Shown piece by piece: positions 10,314 through 18,973 of a stretch of 64,000 bases of DNA. The number at the start of each line of letters is the position of its first letter. Position 1 is the first letter of the stretch. Made by a program: the position numbers and the translations under genes. The DNA is from Microvirga guangxiensis (GTDB lineage Bacteria; Pseudomonadota; Alphaproteobacteria; Rhizobiales; Beijerinckiaceae): NCBI RefSeq assembly GCF_900102135.1, contig NZ_FMVJ01000002.1:459709-523708 (forward strand), read 5' to 3'. Under the pieces are notes generated by a model. That model did no database searches. It was not told where the DNA came from and saw only the letters and a program-made list of their open reading frames with translations.

Positions 10314-10817
10314 ATGCCCTGGCGCCCGATGACTTCGCAGGACCTCCCGCAGGTTCAGATTCTCGCCGACACGATCCATGTCGATCACCCCGAGGATCTT
10401 CAGGTCTTCGAGGAGCGCCTGCGCCTTTATCCGCAGGGTTGCCTTGCGCTCGAGGAGAACGGGCGCCTTATCGGCTACGCCCTCACCCATCCCTGGCATT
10501 TCGGCACGCCGCCAGCCTTGAATGCGTTGCTCGGCGCGATCCCGTCCGACGCCACGACCTATTACGTGCATGACGTCGCCTTGCTGCCGGAAGCGCGGGG
10601 CAAGGGTTATGCCACGCAAGCGGGCGAGCTTCTGATGCAGAACGCGCAAGACGCAGGGCTCGATAATCTGTCACTGGTCGCCGTCAACAACTCTCAGGCA
10701 TTCTGGGAGCGCCTGGGTTTTCGCGTGAAGGATGTTCCGGGCCTTGAGGCAAAACTCCTCACTTATGGACCGGATGCGGTGCTGATGGTGCGCAACCTGA
10801 CGCAGGCAATCAGCTGA
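10314..10817 (+). CDS. GNAT family N-acetyltransferase
   Basis: A 167-residue acyltransferase predicted to move an acetyl group from acetyl-CoA to an amine. Motif A is clear: VHDVALLPEARGKGYATQAGELLM, containing the R-G-K-G-Y-A pyrophosphate-binding loop, and motif B follows with LSLVAVNNSQAFWERLGF. The substrate cannot be told from sequence. It begins seven bases after the DUF1254 gene and likely ends the PBP1A operon; a small hairpin overlaps its stop codon. Confidence 0.85.
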   Translation: MPWRPMTSQDLPQVQILADTIHVDHPEDLQVFEERLRLYPQGCLALEENGRLIGYALTHPWHFGTPPALNALLGAIPSDATTYYVHDVALLPEARGKGYATQAGELLMQNAQDAGLDNLSLVAVNNSQAFWERLGFRVKDVPGLEAKLLTYGPDAVLMVRNLTQAIS

Positions 10818-10836
10818 CGCGAAAAGCGTCTCGTCT
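10816..10836 (+). terminator. Short hairpin at the end of the PBP1A-GNAT operon
   Basis: GACGC-GAAAA-GCGTC begins at the stop codon and is followed by TCGTCTTTG. The stem is only five pairs and the T run is poor, so this is a weak candidate. Confidence 0.3.
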
Positions 10837-10858
10837 TTGAAATAAACTCAAATGGAAA

Positions 10859-11062
10859 TTACGAGCGACGGCGACCGGGACGGTTGCTGGCGTAGGGACG
10901 AGAAGGACCGGGATTGGGTTCGGGCCGCTCATAACGCACGCCCGTGAAGAGGAGGATCTCGCCTCGCGGCTCGCCGGCATTCAGGTGCGGGCGTTGCGGC
11001 CTGTCCGCAGCGTCCGGGAAAGCGACGACCACTCCGGGCGATCTTGCCCACGCGTCCTGCAT
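10859..11062 (-). CDS. Small conserved-looking protein, 67 residues
   Basis: The frame starts at an ATG preceded by GAGGAGGACAAA, an excellent ribosome-binding site, and ends at 10859. The protein is proline- and arginine-rich, with no membrane segment. The central ILLFTGVRYER resembles a motif I associate with short hypothetical proteins of Hyphomicrobiales, but I cannot search to confirm it. It lies alone between convergent and divergent neighbours. No function can be given. Confidence 0.6.
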   Translation of the reverse strand: MQDAWARSPGVVVAFPDAADRPQRPHLNAGEPRGEILLFTGVRYERPEPNPGPSRPYASNRPGRRRS

Positions 11063-11337
11063 TTTGTCCTCCTCTATAGTGTCACGACTTGCCTCTGTAA
11101 CTGACTCACACAAAATGCCTTATGGTTAACAGACCGTTTCCATCGGGTATGCCTCACCCGAAATTTGCAAAGTCTGTTGCCAGAACAACAACACGGCCGC
11201 GCTTTCTGTTCCGGATGGACACGATCATGTGTGCATTGACGCACACGCATCCAAAGTAACCGCTCCGAGGATTTAAAGATGCGCTAACAGTCGGCCTTTA
11301 AGGTCCGGATGGGCTTCCGCTGAAGAGAGAGTTGAGT

Positions 11338-12327
11338 ATGACGCCCTCTGCCAACCCGGATCTCTGGTCCGACCTGTCCGATCTGAGCGGTGCGGATGCC
11401 TGCGCTGCCCTTCTGAAGGTCAATGCGGAAATGTTCGTGGCCGCTCCCGCACGCGACCGCGAGAGCATCGAAACATTCGAGGCGCTGGCACTGGGCTTCC
11501 TGCCCAAAGCGGATCGCGAGACGCTGGCCGATATCGCGCGCATCCTCATTCGGTGCCCGGATACGCCCGCCTCGGTTCTCGATTACCTACAACGATATAC
11601 GCCTGAATTGCACCCCGGCGCGCAGCCGCATCGAACGCAATCCGTCTCAGGGCCCGCCGTGCAATATCTCGCTACGCCCGCGGGACGTTTGTATCTGGCA
11701 TCGTCCAATGAACTCGATGCGGCAACCATCGACCGGATTCTCGTATTGCGCGAGGAAGCAAGCGAAGATGCTCTCGCGGCGAATCCCGCATTCCTGCCAT
11801 CACTTCCCGCGTTTCACCAATTGGTCAGGCGGGCCGTCGAACGTCATGCCCTCGCCAAAATCCTGCTTCAGCGCACCGACCTCACGCTGGCGCATGAGGC
11901 CTGCCTTTATCTGTCCGCCTCAAGCGAGAGGCGCGCCGTGATCCGGGAGCGCATCGCACACGATCCTATACAAGCGGCGTCCTCATCGTTCCGCGCATCC
12001 GAGCAAGACGTGAAGTGCCTATCGGCAGCCGCTGCAGATGGAGATATCGCGCATTTCGAACGGCTGCTGAGCGCAGGATTCGGTTTTCCGAATTCGACGG
12101 AATGGCGCATTCTGCAGATCGGCCGCCACGCGCTTCTCGCGTTGGCGCTGAAAGCGCTTGGACTGGAGAACAAGGAAGCGGCTCGCATCTTCCTGTCCCT
12201 GCATCCTGCCCTCTCCTATCCACTCTCCGCGATCCGTGAACTCATGCACGAGATGCGGGATGTTCCTCAGCCGGTCGCTCTCGCTCTCGTCGAGTCGATC
12301 CTGGGTAGGAAAGCTCTCTGCGGATAG
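11338..12327 (+). CDS. DUF2336 domain protein
   Basis: A 329-residue cytoplasmic, helix-rich protein. The first half, from DLSGADACAALLKVNAEMF through RILIRCPDTPASVLDYL, fits DUF2336, a family found mainly in alphaproteobacteria and built of HEAT-like helical repeats. No catalytic motif is seen. The ATG at 11338 has AGAGAG upstream; a TTG two codons earlier is an alternative. It stands alone, with a 275-base divergent gap upstream that should hold its promoter. The function is unknown. Confidence 0.75.
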   Translation: MTPSANPDLWSDLSDLSGADACAALLKVNAEMFVAAPARDRESIETFEALALGFLPKADRETLADIARILIRCPDTPASVLDYLQRYTPELHPGAQPHRTQSVSGPAVQYLATPAGRLYLASSNELDAATIDRILVLREEASEDALAANPAFLPSLPAFHQLVRRAVERHALAKILLQRTDLTLAHEACLYLSASSERRAVIRERIAHDPIQAASSSFRASEQDVKCLSAAAADGDIAHFERLLSAGFGFPNSTEWRILQIGRHALLALALKALGLENKEAARIFLSLHPALSYPLSAIRELMHEMRDVPQPVALALVESILGRKALCG

Positions 12328-12339
12328 AGCTGGAAAGCC

Positions 12340-12681
12340 TTAAGCGTCAGGCGCGAGATCGAGGAAGTGACGGCCTTCGCGGTCATCCACCTCCACCAGC
12401 CAGAGATCGGAGTCGAAGCGCAGTTCCTTTGCCATCCTCTCCTCCACATCGAGGGGCATCACGTCCTGAAGGATGGGCGCGAAGAGACGCTCGCTCGTGT
12501 CTTCGACGAAAAGCTGCGGCGCCGGTCCATAGAGACTTGCGGTGCCATCGAGATGATCGACCTTCACGAAAATCGCCCCCGCCTCCGCAGACCCGCGCTT
12601 GCGCAATGCGGCATCGACACCCTCGACGCCGCAGCGGCGCAGATAAGCGGATACCCAGAAATCGGAGCGCAGACGGGCCAT
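12340..12681 (-). CDS. DUF1491 family protein
   Basis: A 113-residue cytoplasmic protein matching DUF1491 over its full length: it begins MARLRSDFWVSAYLRRC, has AGAIFVKVDHLDG and ends near LWLVEVDDREGRHFL. Its start ATG overlaps the TAA of the preceding peptidoglycan-binding gene by one base (TAATG), so the two are translationally coupled. The family is alphaproteobacterial and uncharacterised. Confidence 0.85.
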   Translation of the reverse strand: MARLRSDFWVSAYLRRCGVEGVDAALRKRGSAEAGAIFVKVDHLDGTASLYGPAPQLFVEDTSERLFAPILQDVMPLDVEERMAKELRFDSDLWLVEVDDREGRHFLDLAPDA

Positions 12682-13571
12682 TACTGGACGGCAATGCCCG
12701 ACAGCGTGGAGAGTTCGCGCGCCGTGCGCGCATTGAGTGTGCCCGTGACGGGCAGGCGCCTGTCCTGCTCGAAGCGCTCGATGGCCTGACGGGTTCCGGG
12801 GCCCATGGCTCCATCGACCTTCACGCCGTAGCCCAACCGCGCCAGCGCGCGCTGGCCGGCAAGCACGATGTCTCCGCCATCCGAGCGTCCCACATTGGCA
12901 GGCGGCGTGGGCACAGGACCGCCGAGGCGGATCATCTCCGCGATAGGATCGCGCACCGTCGGGGAACGGGACGGCACGGCGGCAGGGGCAGGAGCCTGAA
13001 CGGCTGCTTGCTGCGTGCGCTGCGGCGCAGGGCTCGGGACCCCGTTGTTGCGGATCAGATCGCCGATACCGCTGCGCGCTGCAGGACGCGGTGCCGTCGC
13101 CGGTGCAGGAGCAGCCTCCACCGGCGCCGCCGGAACATAATGGTCCTGTGCCGCCATGGCATGCGCCTCGGGAGCCTCGGTTCCTGGACGGACCGGCGGG
13201 AGCGGCTGTGCCGCGACATCCACCTGAGCCGGCGCGGGAGACATGGGCTCACCAGCCGGATCCTGCTGGGTGAACAGGGGCGCGGGATGACGCACGTTCT
13301 GCAAAAGCAGCGCGTTCCAGGCAATCATGCCGGCACAGCCGGTCAGGAATACGGAGGCCGCCACACGGCCCGGATGCTTCAGGGCCTGTGCAAGGAGGCG
13401 CTCGACTGCACCGGCCTTGCGTGGGACGTGCCTGGCCGAGCGCTTCTGCTGCGGACGCGGCGGGGCCTTGCGCCGTACAACGGCGGGCAGGTCCAGATCG
13501 TCATCCGTATCGGCAGCGAAAGCGTCACGCACAATCATCTTCCTTTTCTGGAGAAACGCCGCTTCTCCCAT
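12681..13571 (-). CDS. Peptidoglycan-binding domain protein, single-pass membrane anchor
   Basis: A 296-residue protein with a basic cytoplasmic head (about 1-70), one membrane segment (about 70-90), a long proline/alanine-rich linker and a C-terminal PG_binding_1 domain (about 232-292: LAGQRALARLGYGVKVDGAMGPGTRQAIERFEQ). The topology places the binding domain in the periplasm on murein. The low-complexity linker would span the periplasmic gap. An internal start at MIVRDAF (13538) is possible because AAAGGAAG lies just before it. It is coupled to the DUF1491 gene. Confidence 0.8.
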   Translation of the reverse strand: MGEAAFLQKRKMIVRDAFAADTDDDLDLPAVVRRKAPPRPQQKRSARHVPRKAGAVERLLAQALKHPGRVAASVFLTGCAGMIAWNALLLQNVRHPAPLFTQQDPAGEPMSPAPAQVDVAAQPLPPVRPGTEAPEAHAMAAQDHYVPAAPVEAAPAPATAPRPAARSGIGDLIRNNGVPSPAPQRTQQAAVQAPAPAAVPSRSPTVRDPIAEMIRLGGPVPTPPANVGRSDGGDIVLAGQRALARLGYGVKVDGAMGPGTRQAIERFEQDRRLPVTGTLNARTARELSTLSGIAVQ

Positions 13572-13921
13572 GACGATCCGGCACTCCGAACGTCACGGGT
13601 CGAGAGCCTTTTGTGGCGCTCCTCTCTCTTCTTGTCGAAAGCGTGGCAGACGCGCTTTAACGAACGCTAAACCCCGCGTTCCCCACCCATCATGATCACG
13701 CTCGCTGACGGGAGAATGAACGCCAGCGGAAACGAACACCGAGCGAGCCCTGTTTCTTTTTCCTTGGATTTCAAAGGTCTTAACGCCTCAGGAGAAAACG
13801 CTCGGTCGATTAACCTTTCATTCATCCTGTTCGCAGGTTCCCGTCCCCTCGCCTACGCGGAGCAGGCGCGGCACGTTATGATGCTTCACCTTTCATTCGT
13901 TTCAGGCACGGCAGCCGCCCC
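13572..13921. other. Divergent intergenic region, no gene seen
   Basis: This 350-base gap separates the peptidoglycan-binding gene (minus) from the small membrane-anchored gene (plus). Open frames that cross it have no ribosome site or protein-like composition. It should contain both divergent promoters; I could not define their boxes with confidence. Confidence 0.5.
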
Positions 13922-14245
13922 ATGTTTTCGATTCTGCGTTTTGTTCTCATCGTCGGTGCGATCTTCTACTACTCCCCTGTGCGCCAGCGTGGCGAAGGGC
14001 CGGATCCGCTCCAGGCTTTCTTCGCACCGAAGACGGAGTCGGCGGCACCCTCCGCCGCGCCGTCCGCTTCGGAGGCATCGGCCGGACACCTCGAGACCAT
14101 GTGGCAAGCCCTGCCCGATACCGCCAAGCAGGCGGTGGTCGACAAGATCCTCACCACCTCCGGCCTCACCCCCGCCTCTCCCAAGCCGAGCGATACGCTG
14201 AATGCGGAGGACCGCGCCCCCACGACGCACAAGCCTCGTGGCTGA
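13922..14245 (+). CDS. Small membrane-anchored protein upstream of sufE
   Basis: A 107-residue protein with an N-terminal hydrophobic segment (about residues 3-18), then an Ala/Pro/Ser-rich stretch and a short helix MWQALPDTAKQAVVDKIL. The design suggests an inner-membrane anchor with a soluble tail. It lies 68 bases before the SufE gene in the same direction, so the two may be cotranscribed. I do not recognise the family. Confidence 0.6.
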   Translation: MFSILRFVLIVGAIFYYSPVRQRGEGPDPLQAFFAPKTESAAPSAAPSASEASAGHLETMWQALPDTAKQAVVDKILTTSGLTPASPKPSDTLNAEDRAPTTHKPRG

Positions 14246-14313
14246 TATGCGGTCTCCCCGTCGCCAAAAGCATTCGCATTGATTATATGACCGGCAGACA
14301 AAGCAGGGATGCC

Positions 14314-14742
14314 ATGCTGCCGAATATCGACGAGATCGTCTCCAATTTCGAGCTGCTCGACGACTGGGAAGAGCGCTATCGCTACGTGATCGAGCTGGGG
14401 CGGATGATGGAGCCCCTGCCCGAAGAGGCGCATACCGATTCCAACAAGGTGCGCGGCTGCGCCAGCCAGGTATGGCTCGAGACACGCCTCGACCGCTCCA
14501 GCGGCAAGCCGGCGCTTCATCTCCTTGGAGACAGCGATGCCCATATCGTGCGCGGCCTCGTGGCCCTGATGATCGCTCTCTACAACGGCAAGACGCCTGA
14601 CGAGGCCCTCGCCACCGATGCCCTCGGCCTGTTCAAGGAGCTCGGCCTCGCGGAGCATCTGACGCCGCAACGATCGAACGGCGTCAGATCCATGGTCGAG
14701 CGCATTCGCCATGACGCGCAGGCGGCTCAGGCCGCCCTGTGA
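14314..14742 (+). CDS. sufE: SufE family cysteine desulfuration protein
   Basis: A 142-residue sulfur acceptor: SufE takes persulfide sulfur from a SufS-type cysteine desulfurase for iron-sulfur cluster assembly. The acceptor cysteine lies in KVRGCASQVWL (Cys49), and the protein opens with the familiar IDEIVSNFELLDDWEERYRYVIELG. No other suf gene is present here, which is common for sufE in this group. I start at ATG 14314 with AGGGA upstream; ATG 14287 is an in-frame alternative. Confidence 0.92.
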   Translation: MLPNIDEIVSNFELLDDWEERYRYVIELGRMMEPLPEEAHTDSNKVRGCASQVWLETRLDRSSGKPALHLLGDSDAHIVRGLVALMIALYNGKTPDEALATDALGLFKELGLAEHLTPQRSNGVRSMVERIRHDAQAAQAAL

Positions 14743-14752
14743 CCCCAACCCT

Positions 14753-15724
14753 TTAGGCGCGCCCGCCCTCGATCACGACCGCCCGCCACGTCTTGATGCC
14801 GCGGGAAGCCGCTGGCCCGCGCGCGGCAGCCTCGATGCCGTAATGCTCAGCGAGCCGCGCCAGGGCGAGGCGCACGACGATCTTGGCGGAACGCTGCGGC
14901 CAGCCCCTCTCCCGCTCGATCTGTTCCAGGCCCTTCAGGAAGCCGCACAGGTCCATGAGAAGATCGCTGAAGTCCGAGCCTACCGCATCGAAGGCGTGCC
15001 GGATGCGTTGGCGAGCCGCGATCATGCGATCCGTCGCGTCCGAGGGTGAAGCGGGTCCACCGCCGGAAGGCATGGCGTCCCAACGGGCCGTCACGCCGGG
15101 CAGAAGGCCCGCCAGCATGATGTCCGTACGCAGCCGCTCGCCGGCCTGATACGCCGCCTCGTCGATCATCGGCGCTCCATTGCGATCCTTGCGGCGACGG
15201 AGCCAGTCGAGCGGGCTTTCCTCCGAATCCATGCGCACACGGCTTGGACCGGTCTCGGTTTGCACCGTTGCGATGACGATCTCCCGGTGCTGATGCAGGT
15301 AAGACATGTCCGGCTGGTCCGCACAGGCGCGCCGCCGCAGGTAGGAGCGTCCCGCCTCGCTGAGAACAAGCTGCGCAGGCCCTTTGGCACCCGGCTGCCA
15401 ACGAGCCAGATCCTGCCGGACGAGAGACTCGGCAGTCGCAACCGCGAAGCGTCCCGCGCCGACCGAGATACCTGCGCGCTTCCTGTGGACGATGAGGCTG
15501 TCGGCGTCAGTGGAATCGACCAAGACGCGAGTTTCCGCTCCGTCCAGCACAACCAGAAGTCTGCCGGCCTCGCTTGGGAGAGAATCGGCGCCTGAGAGAG
15601 TCTGCTTAGGGCGAACAAGTCCCCTCGCCGACCCGGAGCGCCTTGATTTACGGGCCTTGCGTGAAGCCACAATCCCTGTCGGAGCAATCACTTGATGAAC
15701 GTTTTCGTTCTCTTTTTTGTTCAT
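14753..15724 (-). CDS. DUF6456 domain protein
   Basis: A 323-residue, strongly basic protein. The C-terminal half contains ESPLDWLRRRKDRNGAPMIDEAAYQAGERLRTD, LPGVTARWD and a predicted helical region, matching DUF6456, an alphaproteobacterial family of unknown role. The first 120 residues look like a winged-helix-type domain (AESLVRQDLARW, LSEAGRSYLRRR), so DNA binding is plausible by inference. The start has AGGAACAAAAC upstream. It converges on sufE with a 10-base gap. Confidence 0.72.
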   Translation of the reverse strand: MNKKENENVHQVIAPTGIVASRKARKSRRSGSARGLVRPKQTLSGADSLPSEAGRLLVVLDGAETRVLVDSTDADSLIVHRKRAGISVGAGRFAVATAESLVRQDLARWQPGAKGPAQLVLSEAGRSYLRRRACADQPDMSYLHQHREIVIATVQTETGPSRVRMDSEESPLDWLRRRKDRNGAPMIDEAAYQAGERLRTDIMLAGLLPGVTARWDAMPSGGGPASPSDATDRMIAARQRIRHAFDAVGSDFSDLLMDLCGFLKGLEQIERERGWPQRSAKIVVRLALARLAEHYGIEAAARGPAASRGIKTWRAVVIEGGRA

Positions 15725-15905
15725 GTTTTGTTCCTATAAATAAAGAAAGAAAGGACTCGCCCCTCCACTCCTGATAGTGGGCTCATATTCCTAGTTGTCA
15801 ACGAGATTCAAAACTGTTGATAAGAGTGAGGATAACTCGGTCAAAGGCGCTTACGGGCCAACAAACGCCACGATGAGAGCATCCTCAATCTCAGGCCGGC
15901 CAAAT

Positions 15906-15930
15906 AAAAAAGCCGCCCGGAGGGCGGCTT
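15906..15930 (-). terminator. Rho-independent terminator of the MucR gene
   Basis: Read on the minus strand, AAGCCGCCC, loop TCC and GGGCGGCTT run into TTTTT, 23 bases after the MucR stop. The stem is a perfect nine pairs. Confidence 0.88.
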
Positions 15931-15952
15931 GATCAGTGAGACCTCGCAGGGT

Positions 15953-16381
15953 TCAGCTGCGGGTGGAGCGGCGCTTGCGGCGCTGCTGGCCGAGGCCCAT
16001 TTCCTTCGCCAGCTCGGAGCGGGCCTTGGCGTAGTTCGGAGCGACCATCGGATAATCGACCGGCAGGGCCCACTTCTCGCGGTACTGCTCGGGGGTCATG
16101 TTGTACTGCGTGCGCAGGTGGCGCTTCAGCGACTTGAACTTCTTACCGTCTTCCAAGCAGACGATGTAGTCGGGCGTTACTGACTTCTTCACGGGAACGG
16201 CCGGCTTCGGAGCCTCGGTCGGAGCCTCGACGGTGCCGCCGCCAACACGCATGAGGGCGGAGTGAACCTCGTTGATCAGCATCGGAAGATCGGACGAAGG
16301 AACGGAATTATTGCTCACATAGGCCGAGACGATATCTGCAGCCAGCTCAATGTAGTTCGATGAAGCGATATTGTCGCTCAT
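15953..16381 (-). CDS. MucR/Ros family transcriptional regulator
   Basis: A 142-residue DNA-binding protein of the Ros/MucR family, which uses a prokaryotic zinc-finger fold to bind AT-rich sites and commonly silences surface-polysaccharide, motility and virulence genes. The N-terminal half carries the oligomerisation region; the DNA-binding part is [20 protein letters not shown], then [24 protein letters not shown]. The expected metal ligands are Cys75, Asp78 and His88, but the fourth position has Gln92-Tyr93 instead of His. GGAAAGGAAG precedes the ATG. It is monocistronic, with its own terminator and a long AT-rich upstream region that may be autoregulated. Confidence 0.92.
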   Translation of the reverse strand: MSDNIASSNYIELAADIVSAYVSNNSVPSSDLPMLINEVHSALMRVGGGTVEAPTEAPKPAVPVKKSVTPDYIVCLEDGKKFKSLKRHLRTQYNMTPEQYREKWALPVDYPMVAPNYAKARSELAKEMGLGQQRRKRRSTRS

Positions 16382-16812
16382 TTTGATTTTCTTCCTTTCC
16401 GGCCCACAAGAACAGCTCAAATGCCTTTCGGCCCCATTTTCGAGCAGTCATTGCGCAAGCAATGCTTGCGTCATTCTTGAACCGCACTTTACTCGCACAG
16501 AGACCGTGCCTGCCCGTTCAGGTATGTCAAATTCACCCCGAACACAAGATCATTCAAAGGAAAACTTTGGAAAACTTGGGGTCAACTTTCAGTGTGCAAT
16601 AAACATAGGTTTAACGAACGCGCAACACGGAAACGGATTGCAGCAGCACAATATTGAATTCGTAGTCATTGCAATCAGAAGAAGTAGCTATAAAGCGCGG
16701 ACTGAAGAAACAAGGCGACGATACTGTAAGCCGAAGGCGCGGACCTCGCATGGGAAATCCGAGTTATGTATGCATAATCATCCCTGCCCAAGCCCCTGAC
16801 CCGGACAGTTTC
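16382..16812. other. Divergent regulatory region between mucR and oligopeptidase B
   Basis: A 431-base gap without a credible gene. It holds a palindrome close to the mucR start (16454-16470) and an AT-rich part with a near-tandem GAAAACTTTG/GAAAACTTGG at 16559-16578. The peptidase frame remains open upstream through part of it, but the residues there are not like the family. The mucR promoter and any MucR autoregulatory sites should lie here. Confidence 0.5.
16454..16470. promoter_or_regulatory. Perfect palindrome upstream of mucR
   Basis: CGCAAGC-AAT-GCTTGCG is a perfect 7+3+7 inverted repeat, flanked on each side by TCATT. Its size and symmetry fit a dimeric regulator's operator, about 75 bases upstream of the mucR start codon. 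The protein that might bind it is unknown. Confidence 0.45.
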
Positions 16813-18924
16813 ATGAAAATCGAGCGCCTTCCGTCCCGCCCCCTGCCCGCTGCGCCGGTCACGCCGGCAAAGCCGTACAGCTTCGAGGTGCATGGGAGGA
16901 CGATCCGGGACGACTATGCCTGGCTGAAGGACGAGAACTGGAAACAGGTTCTGAAGGATCCAGCAGCCCTCGATTCGTCCATCCGCGCCTGCCTGGAGCA
17001 GGAGAACGCCTATGCCTCTGCCGCCTTCGCCGGCACAGAGGATTTTCAGGCCAAACTCGTGGCCGAGATGCGCGGACGCATCAAGGAGGACGATTCATCC
17101 GTCCCCCAGCCGCACGGCCCCTTCGCCTATTTCACCCGCTACCGGGAAGGCGGGCAGCATCCCCTCGTCTGCCGCCAGCCTCGAGACGGCGGCGATGAGA
17201 CGATCATGCTCGACGGCGACAAGGAAGCCGCGGGCCATGCGTTTTTCCAACTCGGAGGCGCGGACCATTCTCCGAACCATCGCCTTCTGGCATGGGGCTC
17301 GGACGTCAAGGGCTCCGAATACTTCACGATCCGCATCAGGGACCTTGAATCCGGCCAAGACCTTGCCGATGCGGTGCCCCACACCTCGGGCGGGGTCGTG
17401 TGGCTCAATGACAATTCAGGCTTCTATTATGTGGAGCTCGACGAGAACCACCGGCCCGTCAGGGTCCGCCGCCACCTGATCGGCACTGACCCGGCTCAGG
17501 ACGAGGCGATCTATGAGGAAAAGGACCCGGGCTTCTTCGTGAAGCTCGGAGTGACCCAATCGGACGCTTTCGTTCTGATCGAGGCGAGCGATCACGAGAC
17601 CTCGGAGGTCTGGCTCCTCGACCGGTCCGATGATTCCGCCGCGCCACGCCTCATCGAAGCCCGCACCCCGCAATTGCAATATGACGTGGAGCATCATGGG
17701 AACAGCCTGATCCTCCTCACGAACGCCGATGGCGCGGAAGACTTCAAGATCATGACCGCGCCGGTCGCGACCCCCGGCCGTGCCCATTGGAAGGATCTCG
17801 TTCCCTATCGCCCCGGAACGATGATCCTCTCCGTCGTGGCGCTTGCACGCTATCTGGTGCGCCTGGAGCGGGAGAACGCGAATCCGCGGATCGTCCTGCG
17901 GGAGATCGAAAGCGGCAGGGAGGAAAGCATCGCCTTTCCCGAGGAGGCCTATTCGCTCGCCTTCAGCCCCGGCTACGAGTTCGACACGGATGTGATCCGT
18001 TACCATTACTCGTCCATGACCACTCCGACCGAGGTCACGGACTACAATCTCCGCACCGGCGAGCGCACGCTGCGCAAGCGGCAGGAGGTTCCGAGCGGGC
18101 ACAACCCCGCCGATTACGTGACCCGCCGCCTGTTCGCCATCGCGCCCGATGGGGAGCAGGTGCCGATCTCGATCCTGCACCGGCGGGAGGTCGTCCTCGA
18201 CGGTTCGGCTCCCTGCCTCCTCTACGGATATGGCTCCTATGGCATGTCCATGCCCGCCAGCTTCCGCACGAGCATTCTCTCCCTCGTGGATCGGGGCTTC
18301 CTCTATGCCATCGCCCATATCCGCGGCGGCACGGAAAAAGGCTGGCGCTGGTACCTCGACGGCAAGCGCGAGAAGAAGACGAACACGTTCAAGGATTTCA
18401 TAGCCAGCGGCGAGGCCCTGATCGAGGCGGGCTATACCTCCCGCGGACGGATCGTCGCCCATGGCGGCAGCGCGGGCGGCATGCTCATGGGGGCGGTGGC
18501 CAACATGGCGCCGGAGCTCTTTGCCGGGATCGTCGCCGAGGTGCCTTTCGTCGACGTGCTCAACACGATGCTGGATGCGGACCTACCCCTCACCCCTCCC
18601 GAATGGCCCGAATGGGGAAATCCGGCATCCGATGAGACGGCTTTCCATACCATTCTGTCTTATTCGCCCTATGATAACATTAAGTCCCAGGTGTATCCTG
18701 CAATCCTGGCGCTCGCCGGTCTCACCGACCCGCGTGTGACCTATTGGGAACCCGCCAAATGGGTGGCGCGGCTCAGGGCTACGATGACGGGAGGCGGTCC
18801 GATCCTGCTCAGGCTCAACATGGATGCAGGCCATGGCGGGGCCGCAGGGCGCTTCGACCGCCTTGAGGAGGTTGCTCTCGCCTATGCTTTCGCGATCAAG
18901 TGCATTGAAGGGTTTCATGCCTGA
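16813..18924 (+). CDS. Oligopeptidase B (protease II), S9A family
   Basis: A 703-residue serine peptidase that cleaves short peptides after basic residues in the cytoplasm. The N-terminal seven-bladed propeller (about residues 75-420) gates a C-terminal alpha/beta-hydrolase domain. The triad is visible: Ser553 in GGSAGG, Asp639 in GLTDPRV and His674 in DAGHGG. The start is ATG 16813 (MKIERLPSRPL), close to the typical length; the frame is open further upstream but unlike the family. The ribosome site is weak. It stands alone before the large kinase gene. Confidence 0.92.
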   Translation: MKIERLPSRPLPAAPVTPAKPYSFEVHGRTIRDDYAWLKDENWKQVLKDPAALDSSIRACLEQENAYASAAFAGTEDFQAKLVAEMRGRIKEDDSSVPQPHGPFAYFTRYREGGQHPLVCRQPRDGGDETIMLDGDKEAAGHAFFQLGGADHSPNHRLLAWGSDVKGSEYFTIRIRDLESGQDLADAVPHTSGGVVWLNDNSGFYYVELDENHRPVRVRRHLIGTDPAQDEAIYEEKDPGFFVKLGVTQSDAFVLIEASDHETSEVWLLDRSDDSAAPRLIEARTPQLQYDVEHHGNSLILLTNADGAEDFKIMTAPVATPGRAHWKDLVPYRPGTMILSVVALARYLVRLERENANPRIVLREIESGREESIAFPEEAYSLAFSPGYEFDTDVIRYHYSSMTTPTEVTDYNLRTGERTLRKRQEVPSGHNPADYVTRRLFAIAPDGEQVPISILHRREVVLDGSAPCLLYGYGSYGMSMPASFRTSILSLVDRGFLYAIAHIRGGTEKGWRWYLDGKREKKTNTFKDFIASGEALIEAGYTSRGRIVAHGGSAGGMLMGAVANMAPELFAGIVAEVPFVDVLNTMLDADLPLTPPEWPEWGNPASDETAFHTILSYSPYDNIKSQVYPAILALAGLTDPRVTYWEPAKWVARLRATMTGGGPILLRLNMDAGHGGAAGRFDRLEEVALAYAFAIKCIEGFHA

Positions 18925-18973
18925 TGCAGCCTGTCGTCACGATAACCTGCAGCCCTGTCGAGAGTGAGCGTGA

